Made by a program: the position numbers and the translations under genes. A DNA stretch of 64,000 bases from Siminovitchia terrae. Its GTDB lineage: Bacteria; Bacillota; Bacilli; Bacillales; Bacillaceae_C. Shown here piece by piece: positions 56,829 to 64,000 of the stretch; positions within the stretch are counted from its first letter, which is position 1, and each line of letters opens with the position of its first letter. The stretch covers positions 30,015 to 94,014 of the forward strand of contig NZ_QYTW02000008.1 of NCBI RefSeq assembly GCF_003605405.2. The letters are read 5' to 3'. The notes below the pieces were generated by a model, which was given only the letters and a program-made list of their open reading frames with translations, did not search any database and had not been told where the DNA came from.

Positions 56829-56876
56829 ACAGACAACATCCTGTTGCCTATTAAATAGCAAAGAAAGAAGGTCTGT
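56829..56876 (+). promoter_or_regulatory. Possible structured 5' leader (three-way junction) of the ECF S-component gene
   Basis: ACAGAC (56829-56834) pairs with GTCTGT (56871-56876) next to the ribosome site. Enclosed are CAACA/TGTTG and CTAT/ATAG hairpins, giving a compact three-way junction whose closing stem lies beside AAGAAGG. It does not match riboswitch consensuses I know. Speculative. Confidence 0.3.
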
Positions 56877-56879
56877 AAG

Positions 56880-57419
56880 ATGGAAAGAACCGCGAGCTAT
56901 TCAAGCTCCAGATCCAAAACTTTTGATCTCATTCTGACAGCCATGTTAACAGCACTCGTCTTCGTGGCTACCATGCTCTTAAATATAAAACTTCCTATTT
57001 CGATAAATGGTGGTCTGGTTCACCTTGGCTCAGCCATGCTCTTCGTCGCAGCCATTGTATTCGGCCCTAAAAAAGGCGCATTTGCAGGAGCTGTCGGCAT
57101 GGGATTGTTTGACTTGGTATCCGGTTGGGCTTTGTGGGCGCCTATCACCTTTTTAACACGCGCATTACAGGGCTATATCGTTGGAAAAATTGCCTGGTCT
57201 AGAGGCCGAAATGGAAACAGCATTGCATACAACCTATTGGGAATCATCCTTTCGGTACCTCCTATGATTGCCGGCTATTATCTTTGGGAAAGCATCATAT
57301 ATGGCAACTGGATTGTACCTTTAACTTCCATTCCCGGGGACATCGTCCAAAGTGTTATCGGTATCGGTGTCGCTATTCCCGTATGTATTGTGTTGAAGAA
57401 AATACCTGCTTTTAAATAA
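56880..57419 (+). CDS. ECF transporter S component
   Basis: 179 residues, six membrane helices. GGLVHLGSAMLFVAAIVFGPKKGAFAGAVG and DLVSGWALWAPITFLTRALQGYIVGKIA are characteristic of S components (substrate-binding subunits of energy-coupling-factor vitamin transporters). The vitamin is not evident. It works with the shared EcfAA'T module encoded elsewhere. Monocistronic with its own terminator. Confidence 0.85.
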   Translation: MERTASYSSSRSKTFDLILTAMLTALVFVATMLLNIKLPISINGGLVHLGSAMLFVAAIVFGPKKGAFAGAVGMGLFDLVSGWALWAPITFLTRALQGYIVGKIAWSRGRNGNSIAYNLLGIILSVPPMIAGYYLWESIIYGNWIVPLTSIPGDIVQSVIGIGVAIPVCIVLKKIPAFK

Positions 57420-57426
57420 TGAATAT

Positions 57427-57467
57427 AAAATCAGCTATAACCTTACACGGTTTATAGCTGATTTTTT
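57427..57467 (+). terminator. Terminator after ECF S-component gene
   Basis: AAATCAGCTATAA / TTTATAGCTGATTTTTT stem with a short loop. Confidence 0.8.
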
Positions 57468-57504
57468 CACAAACATAATTAGGCTCTATTATACTAGTCA
57501 ACCC

Positions 57505-58020
57505 TTATTGGGAAGGAGGCAAGGTAATGGATTGCTTAAGGCTGGTTTGCAATTTTTGAAACGTTTCCTTGCCAAAAAATGCATCCGCTTTGTTCTCAAT
57601 GTCTGTTAAAGCCGCGTCATTTTCACGAAGGGTTTCCCGGATTCTCTCTACAATTTGCAGCGCGTTTGCCCCTTTGATCTGTTTGGCGACTCGTTCCAGA
57701 AGCACCTTCGTATCAACAGAAAATTTTCGCGCAAAACTGTGGCACCTGACAATATTATTCCGGAGAAACTCAGAATATTCAGGTGTGAAAGCACGGCGGA
57801 TACAACCCCTCATCCCAGCGTAGCCATAGGAAACCTCTGACGCAGCACGATAAAACAAAATCATCCCATCCGCGTGACTTGATTCAGGATTCAACCTCAG
57901 TTCCGTAATATAAGAAACTAAGCGCTTCACCACTGTCGTTCCTTGCTCAGTCGCCTCCCACCACTCCAATAAATGATGTTTTTCCTCTACACTCATTTGA
58001 AAGGAAGATTGATCTGGCAT
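57505..58020 (-). CDS. Hypothetical protein, downstream gene of a paralogous pair
   Basis: 171 residues, soluble, mostly helical. The segment VSYGYAGMRGCIRRAF matches IGYGFDAVRGTIERLR in the neighbouring gene, suggesting that the two are distant paralogues. No family recognised. Ribosome site GGAGAGAAGGGA. It lies 26 bp after the upstream partner, so the pair is one operon. Confidence 0.7.
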   Translation of the reverse strand: MPDQSSFQMSVEEKHHLLEWWEATEQGTTVVKRLVSYITELRLNPESSHADGMILFYRAASEVSYGYAGMRGCIRRAFTPEYSEFLRNNIVRCHSFARKFSVDTKVLLERVAKQIKGANALQIVERIRETLRENDAALTDIENKADAFFGKETFQKLQTSLKQSITLPPSQ

Positions 58021-58046
58021 TCCCTTCTCTCCCTTTAAGTAATCTG

Positions 58047-58532
58047 TTAAAGGCGCGGAATAGCCTGAACTTTTTGGATGCGTTTCAGAATCTCATTCCA
58101 TTCCGTTCCCAAAAGAGCCTTTCCGTACTTATTGGCCTCATCAATTTTTTGAGCTATTTGCCGGTTTAAAAGCCGACTTTGCTCGATTAAATAATAGGTG
58201 TCCGGTGTCGCTTCCTTTGCTACTAGCTCAAAATTAGGGCTCATTTGTTTTTCGCTAATCCGCAATGTATCCAGGTCAAAAACAAGCATTTCTTTTCCGA
58301 GCGGGATCATTTCGCCATTGCGAAGCCTTTCGATCGTCCCTCTGACTGCATCAAAGCCGTAGCCAATATCAGCCACAGTAGCATGATACGGATTCAGCCC
58401 CGGTGCATTCCGCAACGAAGGAACCTGGCGAAAACCAGTCGTAATGGAGCAAACCACTTCCTTTGCTGCCATTCCCATATCTAAGGCAGCATCTATGGCA
58501 TCAAGATACCCATCCCACTGATTCCTCCCCAT
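58047..58532 (-). CDS. Hypothetical protein, upstream gene of a paralogous pair
   Basis: 161 residues, soluble, mostly helical. Contains the IGYGFDAVRGTIERLR block shared with the next gene. No family recognised. ATG after AAAAGGGGG. First gene of a two-gene operon. Confidence 0.7.
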   Translation of the reverse strand: MGRNQWDGYLDAIDAALDMGMAAKEVVCSITTGFRQVPSLRNAPGLNPYHATVADIGYGFDAVRGTIERLRNGEMIPLGKEMLVFDLDTLRISEKQMSPNFELVAKEATPDTYYLIEQSRLLNRQIAQKIDEANKYGKALLGTEWNEILKRIQKVQAIPRL

Positions 58533-58650
58533 TTTAAAATACCCCCTTTTTACCGAACTTCCCCCAGAATAAAATATTCGGGCCTACTCTGTCCTTATGA
58601 TTCATTTCGAAAAATCCCAAGGAAATCTGATTCGAGAAAAAGAGACAATA

Positions 58651-58770
58651 TCAAATGCGCCTTGGCGTATTTGCGCCCAGATTTTATCGAGCTCCGCTCG
58701 ATAAATTTCCTCTAAAAATCTGTGGCATACGCCGGAGGCTTTAACTTTATTCAGCCGGGGTTGAAGTTAA
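58651..58770 (+). repeat. Structured dispersed repeat, copy 6 (120 bp, 3' part deleted)
   Basis: The left end is intact (TCAAATGCGCC), but the sequence jumps from TTCAGCCGGGG to TTGAAGTTAA, so the last two hairpins are missing while the terminal GAAGTTAA is kept. Confidence 0.8.
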
Positions 58771-58854
58771 ACAGGAAAAACCGCAATCAATAGCATCTTC
58801 ATACCGTTACTTATGGTGCGGCTCACCGTACACTACCACAAGAACATTAATACC

Positions 58855-59745
58855 CTAGTCTAATTCCAAAAAAGCACTCGTAGAAAAACTCTCACTTTCA
58901 AGAGAGTCACTCTCGTCGATATTCCTTAACCGAGCCACCTCATCGTTTAAACCTAGATTAATCATTAGATTCATGACTAATTCTTTCAGCTCTACCTCAT
59001 TTGAAATCAATAATGTATATTGGGCATCTCGTATGAAAGCCAGCTTGCTTTCTGTAGTTGCATGATTTAAAAAAGATTGTATTTCATTTAAGTCAATATG
59101 CATATCCTCTTCCAGCTGATAGATCGTATGGCTGCTATGTGCTTTTTCTGAGCCTATGATTCCTATACCGTTAAGAGTTAGTAAAATGGTTTGTTTAGTT
59201 CTTTCTGTCATCACTTTTCTTTCCACATAATGATATACATCCTCAATAATTTCACAGCCGATAGTAGATATGATCTTGTCTACTACATAGTTAGCTCTTT
59301 TTACATATTCCTCATTTTCATTTTCTTCTTGTTTTAGTTTGTTAAGCAGGCTTAAATACTGCTCCTCTTCTGTAATCATGTTAAAGTTAGAGATAACTCC
59401 GGCATCTCCCATCGTACAAAGCATGCCAACAAACTCCCTTATATTCCTGGCAACAATCTTTATTTGTGAACCAAAATCCATTGGACTAATACATACAACA
59501 AAGGCATCCTCTAAATCAGATACTGTTCCAAAATCAGTTAACAAGCCGAAATGGATCCCATCACTGCCTGTACTTGCAAATGTAATCACGTCATAGGGCG
59601 TAATATCATAAGCACAATAATCGGACTGCAAAATAAGACCTAAATCCCTATCTAAAGAAAAGCCTTCTGTTTCAAGAACCGCCTCTAAACTCTTTAACTT
59701 ATTAAATGTCGGCGGCATTTCCGAATACTTTCCAAGATGGTTCAT
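58855..59745 (-). CDS. Hypothetical protein (296 aa), perhaps SUKH-like
   Basis: 296 residues, soluble. The N-terminal half has DITPYDVITFASTGSDGIHFGLLTDFG...AFVVCISPMDFGSQIKIVARNIREFVGML, which resembles SMI1/KNR4-like (SUKH) immunity proteins in pattern. The assignment is tentative. The C-terminal half is helical and acidic. No toxin gene is next to it. Stands alone with GGAGG at the start. Confidence 0.55.
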   Translation of the reverse strand: MNHLGKYSEMPPTFNKLKSLEAVLETEGFSLDRDLGLILQSDYCAYDITPYDVITFASTGSDGIHFGLLTDFGTVSDLEDAFVVCISPMDFGSQIKIVARNIREFVGMLCTMGDAGVISNFNMITEEEQYLSLLNKLKQEENENEEYVKRANYVVDKIISTIGCEIIEDVYHYVERKVMTERTKQTILLTLNGIGIIGSEKAHSSHTIYQLEEDMHIDLNEIQSFLNHATTESKLAFIRDAQYTLLISNEVELKELVMNLMINLGLNDEVARLRNIDESDSLESESFSTSAFLELD

Positions 59746-60072
59746 ATTGACCTCCTCCTAGTAAGTTTTGTTTTCCATTCCTTTACAACAGTTCAACTCC
59801 ATATATTTCTTATGCTTTCGTCTTTTCTTCTTTTCCTATAGTCCATGCTCGTTTTTCAACATTGCCTCTCCTTCTGCCTTTGCAGATAAGGAATAAATGG
59901 ATAACCCCATACATAGAACTGTACTAATTGTTTTTAAAAATTTCACACATTACAAAATGTGACAAATTCCTCAGCAAACATATTGTAGTATAATTGTAAT
60001 AGATTTGTAATATAACCAGCTATGAAAAATGTAATAAGATGCTGGGGCGCACAGTAACGGGGGGAAATGTTT

Positions 60073-61506
60073 ATGAGTTCTGTCAATGAACCTATTCAAA
60101 CAGAAAGGAGCGGCCAATCAAAAAAGCCTTCAAAACGTAATTTTATTATCATTGGAGCGATCATCATTATCGCTCTCATATTAGCAGGAATGAGCTATTA
60201 TCAAGCAACCCGATTCAATTCAAACATTACAATTAATGGCATCAAGGTTGGTGGGCTGACTGCTGATCAGGTGATGGATAAATTAAAAACATCCAAGTTG
60301 ACCAACAGGGTTTATATAGGAAAACAATTGATTTTAGATAAAAAAGATACACAGATGGCTTTTACAGATAAGGACCTGCCTAAAGTTAAGAAACTAATGA
60401 AAAAGCAGTGGACGTTTCTTCCTTCCAAGAAGGAAAAAGATTATGCATTAGCACCTGAAAAAACCGATCACTTCCGAACAGAGACACTAAAAAAACAACT
60501 AAAAAAAGAACTCCAATTCATGAATAAGAGCTTAAAAGCACCCGTAGATGCTCAAGTGAAATGGGAACAAGGCAAAATTGTCATCTCCGAAAGTAAGGAT
60601 GGAAAGCAATATGACATCGATGCCTTATTAAAAGATTATGATAAACAAGTGTACACCAGCGATGTCCATTTAGAGCCTGTTTTCATACAGCCCATTAAAT
60701 CGGATGACCCAATTATAAAAGAAAATGAGAAAAAGATGCAGGATTTCATACAGCGATCAATCGATTATAAGGTACAGGACAAAGTGTACACCCTACAAGC
60801 GAATGAATTGGTTAAAAAAGCCTCCATTTCAAATGCCGGGAAGGTTTCGATCACTGAAAGTGACATTCAGAAAAAAGTAGACGAAATTAATAAGTCTCAA
60901 TCAACCTTAAACAAGGATTTTAAATTCAAGACCCATTCAGGCAAAGTCATCTCGGTTAGAGGCCAGGGTTATGGCTGGGCAATAGATGCTGAGAAAGAAA
61001 CGGCAATGCTCGAGAAGGCTTTTGAAAAAGGGAAGGAATCCACTTCTGCTTCCAATATTTATGGAAATGGATGGGACTATGATGCTATTGGCTATGAAAC
61101 AACAGCAAACAACGGTATCGGCGATACATACGCTGAAGTATCCATTGCGGACCAACGTATATGGATTTATAAGAATGGAAAATTGATTGTCACAACGCAT
61201 GTAGTGACGGGTAAAATGGCCACCAATGAAGGAACATCACCCGGAGTTTGGTATATTCTCTATAAAGCCTCACCATACACCCTTAGGGGCAGCGCTGTAG
61301 GCAATCCTAACTACTCAGTTGATGTTAAATACTGGGCACCGTTCACCAATGACGGACAAGGATTCCACGATGCCGATTGGCGGAAAAACTGGGCTGGCAA
61401 TGCCTATCTGAAAGAAGGTTCGGCAGGCTGTGTTAACACGCCTCCGGATGTGATGAAAACCGTGTATGAACATCTCAGCACATACGATCCGGTTATTGTC
61501 TATTAA
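60073..61506 (+). CDS. L,D-transpeptidase with peptidoglycan-binding domain (YkuD family)
   Basis: 477 residues. Signal anchor (IIIGAIIIIALILAGMSYY, about 27-45), two PG-binding type 4 repeats (NSNITINGIKVGGLTADQV ... and about 170-320), and a YkuD catalytic domain from about residue 355 with GFHDADWR and GSAGCVNTPP (nucleophilic Cys). The usual SHGC motif reads SAGC here. Cross-links or anchors murein outside the cell. ATG at 60073 chosen for its spacing from GGGGGG. A strong terminator follows. Confidence 0.9.
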   Translation: MSSVNEPIQTERSGQSKKPSKRNFIIIGAIIIIALILAGMSYYQATRFNSNITINGIKVGGLTADQVMDKLKTSKLTNRVYIGKQLILDKKDTQMAFTDKDLPKVKKLMKKQWTFLPSKKEKDYALAPEKTDHFRTETLKKQLKKELQFMNKSLKAPVDAQVKWEQGKIVISESKDGKQYDIDALLKDYDKQVYTSDVHLEPVFIQPIKSDDPIIKENEKKMQDFIQRSIDYKVQDKVYTLQANELVKKASISNAGKVSITESDIQKKVDEINKSQSTLNKDFKFKTHSGKVISVRGQGYGWAIDAEKETAMLEKAFEKGKESTSASNIYGNGWDYDAIGYETTANNGIGDTYAEVSIADQRIWIYKNGKLIVTTHVVTGKMATNEGTSPGVWYILYKASPYTLRGSAVGNPNYSVDVKYWAPFTNDGQGFHDADWRKNWAGNAYLKEGSAGCVNTPPDVMKTVYEHLSTYDPVIVY

Positions 61507-61507
61507 A

Positions 61508-61554
61508 AAAGGACGGCTCCTGTACTCCTTAATAGGAAGTACAAGAGCCGTCTT
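61508..61554. terminator. Bidirectional terminator between L,D-transpeptidase and mqo
   Basis: GACGGCTCCTGTAC / GTACAAGAGCCGTC stem with T runs on both sides, between convergent genes. Confidence 0.85.
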
Positions 61555-61561
61555 TTTCTCA

Positions 61562-63076
61562 TTATGATACGCTTTGACTTTTATGCAGCGATACGTTCTC
61601 AGTCAGACCGAGCGTTTCCGATGTAGAAGTAAGAATTTCTTGGAAAAGCTCTGGATTTTCCACTAGTGACTGGCCATAAGAAGGAATCATTTCTTTTATC
61701 TTAGACTCCCACTCTTTTACATACTGCGGGAAGCATTTTTCCAATACTTCCAACATAACATGAACCGCTGTGGAAGCACCTGGAGAAGCGCCGAGTAACG
61801 CAGCGATCGAGCCATCAGCCGCACTGACAACTTCGGTACCAAATTGAAGGGTACCCTTACCAGCCTTCGTATCCTTAATGACTTGCACGCGCTGGCCAGC
61901 TGTCACGACCTCCCAATCCTCGCTTTTGGCGCTTGGGATAAACTCACGCAATTCTTCCATGCGCTGTTCGTTTGATAGCATGAGCTGTTGAACAAGGTAT
62001 TTTGTCAGTGCCATCTCTTTTACGCCTGCCGCTAACATTGTGAGAACATTATTCGGCTTTACAGAACCAATCAAATCAAGGTTTGAACCTGTTTTTAAGA
62101 ACTTCGGTGAGAAGCCGGCAAACGGTCCAAACAACAAGGTTTTTTTGTTGTCGATATACCGAGTATCAAGATGCGGTACAGACATTGGAGGAGCACCAAC
62201 CTTAGCTTTACCGTAAACTTTTGCGTGATGCTTTTCTACAACCTCTGGATTGTTGCAGACCAAAAATAGTCCGCTTACTGGAAAGCCTCCGATATGTTTT
62301 GATTCAGGAATACCAGTTTTTTGCAGTAAAGGTAAGCTTCCGCCCCCACCGCCGATAAAAACGAATTTTGCAGCATGGTACTCACACACATTGCTATCGA
62401 TATTATGCACTTTCACTCCCCACAAGCCATCGCTTGTGCGTTTAATATCTTCAACACTGTGCCTATAATTGACTTCGACATTTTTAGCCTCTAAGTGATC
62501 AAACAGCATGCGTGTTAGAGCACCAAAGTTAACATCCGTACCAGAGTCGACTTTTGTGGCCGCTATTGGTTCATTCGATGTACGATCTTTCATGATAAGC
62601 GGAATCCATTCCTTCAGCTTTTCCGGGTCGTCGGAAAACTCCATTCCCTGGAATAAAGGATTGCTTGACAATGCCTCAAAACGTTTTTTCAAATACGTTA
62701 CATTCTCTTCCCCTTCTACTAAACTCATATGGGGAATTGGCATGATGAAATCATCCGGATTGCTGATCAGATTGCTCTTAACGAGATAAGACCAAAACTG
62801 TCTTGAAAGCTGAAACTGTTCATTTACCTTTATCGCTTTACTGATGTCTACGGATCCGTCCGGCTTCTGGGGCGTGTAATTAAGCTCACAAAGAGCCGAA
62901 TGGCCCGTACCCGCATTGTTCCATTCGTTGGAGCTTTCTTCTCCAGCCTTTCCGAGTTTCTCAAAGACTTTGATTTCCCACTCTGGTGCTAATTCTTTCA
63001 ACAGAGATCCCAAAGTCGCACTCATGGCTCCGGCGCCAATTAAGATAATGTCTGTTTTTTCATGTATCTTGCCCAT
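61562..63076 (-). CDS. mqo: Malate:quinone oxidoreductase
   Basis: 504 residues. FAD motif [67 protein letters not shown] and the C-terminal [20 protein letters not shown] are diagnostic. Membrane-associated enzyme that oxidises malate to oxaloacetate and passes electrons to quinone. Monocistronic. Confidence 0.96.
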   Translation of the reverse strand: MGKIHEKTDIILIGAGAMSATLGSLLKELAPEWEIKVFEKLGKAGEESSNEWNNAGTGHSALCELNYTPQKPDGSVDISKAIKVNEQFQLSRQFWSYLVKSNLISNPDDFIMPIPHMSLVEGEENVTYLKKRFEALSSNPLFQGMEFSDDPEKLKEWIPLIMKDRTSNEPIAATKVDSGTDVNFGALTRMLFDHLEAKNVEVNYRHSVEDIKRTSDGLWGVKVHNIDSNVCEYHAAKFVFIGGGGGSLPLLQKTGIPESKHIGGFPVSGLFLVCNNPEVVEKHHAKVYGKAKVGAPPMSVPHLDTRYIDNKKTLLFGPFAGFSPKFLKTGSNLDLIGSVKPNNVLTMLAAGVKEMALTKYLVQQLMLSNEQRMEELREFIPSAKSEDWEVVTAGQRVQVIKDTKAGKGTLQFGTEVVSAADGSIAALLGASPGASTAVHVMLEVLEKCFPQYVKEWESKIKEMIPSYGQSLVENPELFQEILTSTSETLGLTENVSLHKSQSVS

Positions 63077-63711
63077 TACAACCTTCCTTATCCCTATATT
63101 TGCCTAAAAAGAGTAGTTGTCACAAAAAACAAGGCGCCTCCATAGGAACACACCTTTTCTATCTTAATTATACCTCATACCCTTGTCTATTAAACTTTTT
63201 TTCGATTAAAACCTCTACTGTACTATAATAATTATATCCTATTTAAAGCTAATAAAAAAGAGGGAAGTTTGTCCATAGTAGGCATTGAAACACAAAAAAA
63301 CCAAGACCTTCGTCTAGTTCGAGCTTTGGTTTACTTCTTTCCAGTGAACACTGCTTAAATACATGCTATTTTAGGCAGTTTTGCTGAGCTTACAATTGTA
63401 AAAAGAGATGAGGCTTATCACACTATTGAGACTGTATCTCATTTAAGAATGCTTTTTTGGCGATTTTCGGATTCCCATTCATGACGTCATGACGTATCTT
63501 TGGATGAAATAAGCCAACACGTTACTTTCATATTTAGCTAGTTGAGCCCAAAAGAAGACGATAGGCTAATATATAGATAATCCTACTGTATACCTTGTGC
63601 TTACTACTTTTTAACAAAAGAAACAAGTCACTAACACATCACAACAATTAAGTTTTCTACCTACTGAAAGAGTGTTGTTGACCTAAAAAAGGCGGGCCCA
63701 AAATTGTCCTA
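63077..63711. other. Non-coding stretch after mqo upstream region
   Basis: No supported gene. A hairpin at about 63297-63335 (AAACCAA / TTGGTTT) looks like a terminator belonging to a lost gene. Remaining frames are short and broken. Confidence 0.3.
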
Positions 63712-63714
63712 AAA

Positions 63715-63907
63715 TCAAATGCGCCTTGGCGTATTTGCGCCCAGATTTTATCGAGCTCCGCTCGATAAATTTCCTCTGAAAATCTGTGGCATCCGCAGGA
63801 GGCTTTGACTTTATTCAGCAGGGGTCTGAACCCCCACTGAATGGAATACCAATAGGTATTCATCTCACCACTTACAGAAGTGGGAGACTTCTGCTGAATG
63901 AAGTTAA
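63715..63907 (+). repeat. Structured dispersed repeat, copy 7 (193 bp)
   Basis: Long-subtype copy with both ends intact. The reverse strand is open across it ([16 protein letters not shown]...), but this frame is a by-product of the repeat sequence. Confidence 0.85.
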
Positions 63908-63927
63908 ATGTTTGTTCAATGTAAAGA

Positions 63928-63976
63928 AACCTACAATTCATCCTTGATACAAAACGAATTGTAGGTCCTATTAAAA
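63928..63976. terminator. Hairpin near window end
   Basis: ACCTACAATTC / GAATTGTAGGT stem, probable terminator of a gene outside the window. Confidence 0.45.
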
Positions 63977-64000
63977 ATTTATAAATTTAAACATACACAC

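Noticed and set aside
63657..63941. 94-codon minus-strand frame across repeat copy 7, and similar frames in other copies ([16 protein letters not shown]...)
   Set aside because: Both strands of the repeat are open by chance; frames differ in start and end between copies, and none has a ribosome site. Treated as non-coding repeat sequence.
1..64000. CRISPR array, rRNA or tRNA genes, integrase/attachment sites
   Set aside because: No regularly spaced direct repeats, no recognisable tRNA cloverleaf or rRNA segment, and no integrase gene were seen.

Overview
This window looks like a chromosomal segment of a low-GC, endospore-forming Bacillaceae bacterium. Many genes have close Bacillus subtilis counterparts (swrC with a TetR gene like yerO, yhgD/yhgE, ysaA, ycgT-type reductase, LnrLMN-like ABC genes). 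There is a spore-type Hsp20 protein and a remnant of dpaA, and ribosome binding sites are strong GGAGG types. A Peribacillus-like genome is a reasonable guess, but the species cannot be fixed from the sequence alone. No rRNA, tRNA, CRISPR array or intact prophage was recognised.

Layout. 1-4.6 kb: 3' end of a MocR-type regulator, a luciferase-like oxidoreductase, PhnA and a DUF4153 membrane protein. 4.6-6.8 kb: an iron locus with a divergent Fur box between a ferredoxin-NADP reductase and a siderophore-esterase gene whose 3' end has been cut off by a structured repeat. 7.2-20.8 kb: a sigma-54 catabolic region with two enhancer-binding regulators and three clear -24/-12 promoters. These drive (i) a histone-deacetylase-like amidohydrolase, DUF3311 and an SSS symporter, (ii) a class III aminotransferase and an NhaC antiporter, and (iii) an aldehyde dehydrogenase. 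The set suggests uptake, deacetylation, transamination and oxidation of an amine such as a polyamine or omega-amino acid. 21-27 kb: a GAF/PAS histidine kinase with a VOC protein, a PgeF-like protein, SelO, and a dCTP deaminase under a perfect Zur box. 27-36 kb: an SwrC-type RND pump with a TetR regulator, a dpaA fragment, YsaA, YhgE and YhgD. 36-39.6 kb: an ECF sigma/anti-sigma/large TPR protein operon. 40-44.3 kb: a two-component system with a BcrAB-like ABC transporter. 44.3-46 kb: a gene graveyard (TnpB with omega-RNA-like end, YdeI pseudogene) next to a 28-residue type I toxin with a probable antisense RNA. 46-53.6 kb: DUF4317, a MalT/LuxR regulator and an LnrLMN-like ABC exporter. 54-57.4 kb: ahpC-ahpF and an ECF-transporter S component. 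57.5-64 kb: hypothetical genes, an L,D-transpeptidase and malate:quinone oxidoreductase.

A thread through the window is a family of 175-195 bp structured repeats (seven copies, six on + and one on -), all beginning TCAAATGCGCC and ending GAAGTTAA or a close variant, with no coding capacity of their own that I trust. They look like non-autonomous IS200/IS605-type elements, because their last hairpin resembles the end of the decayed TnpB element in the same window. One has truncated a gene, and two form an inverted pair around the aminotransferase.
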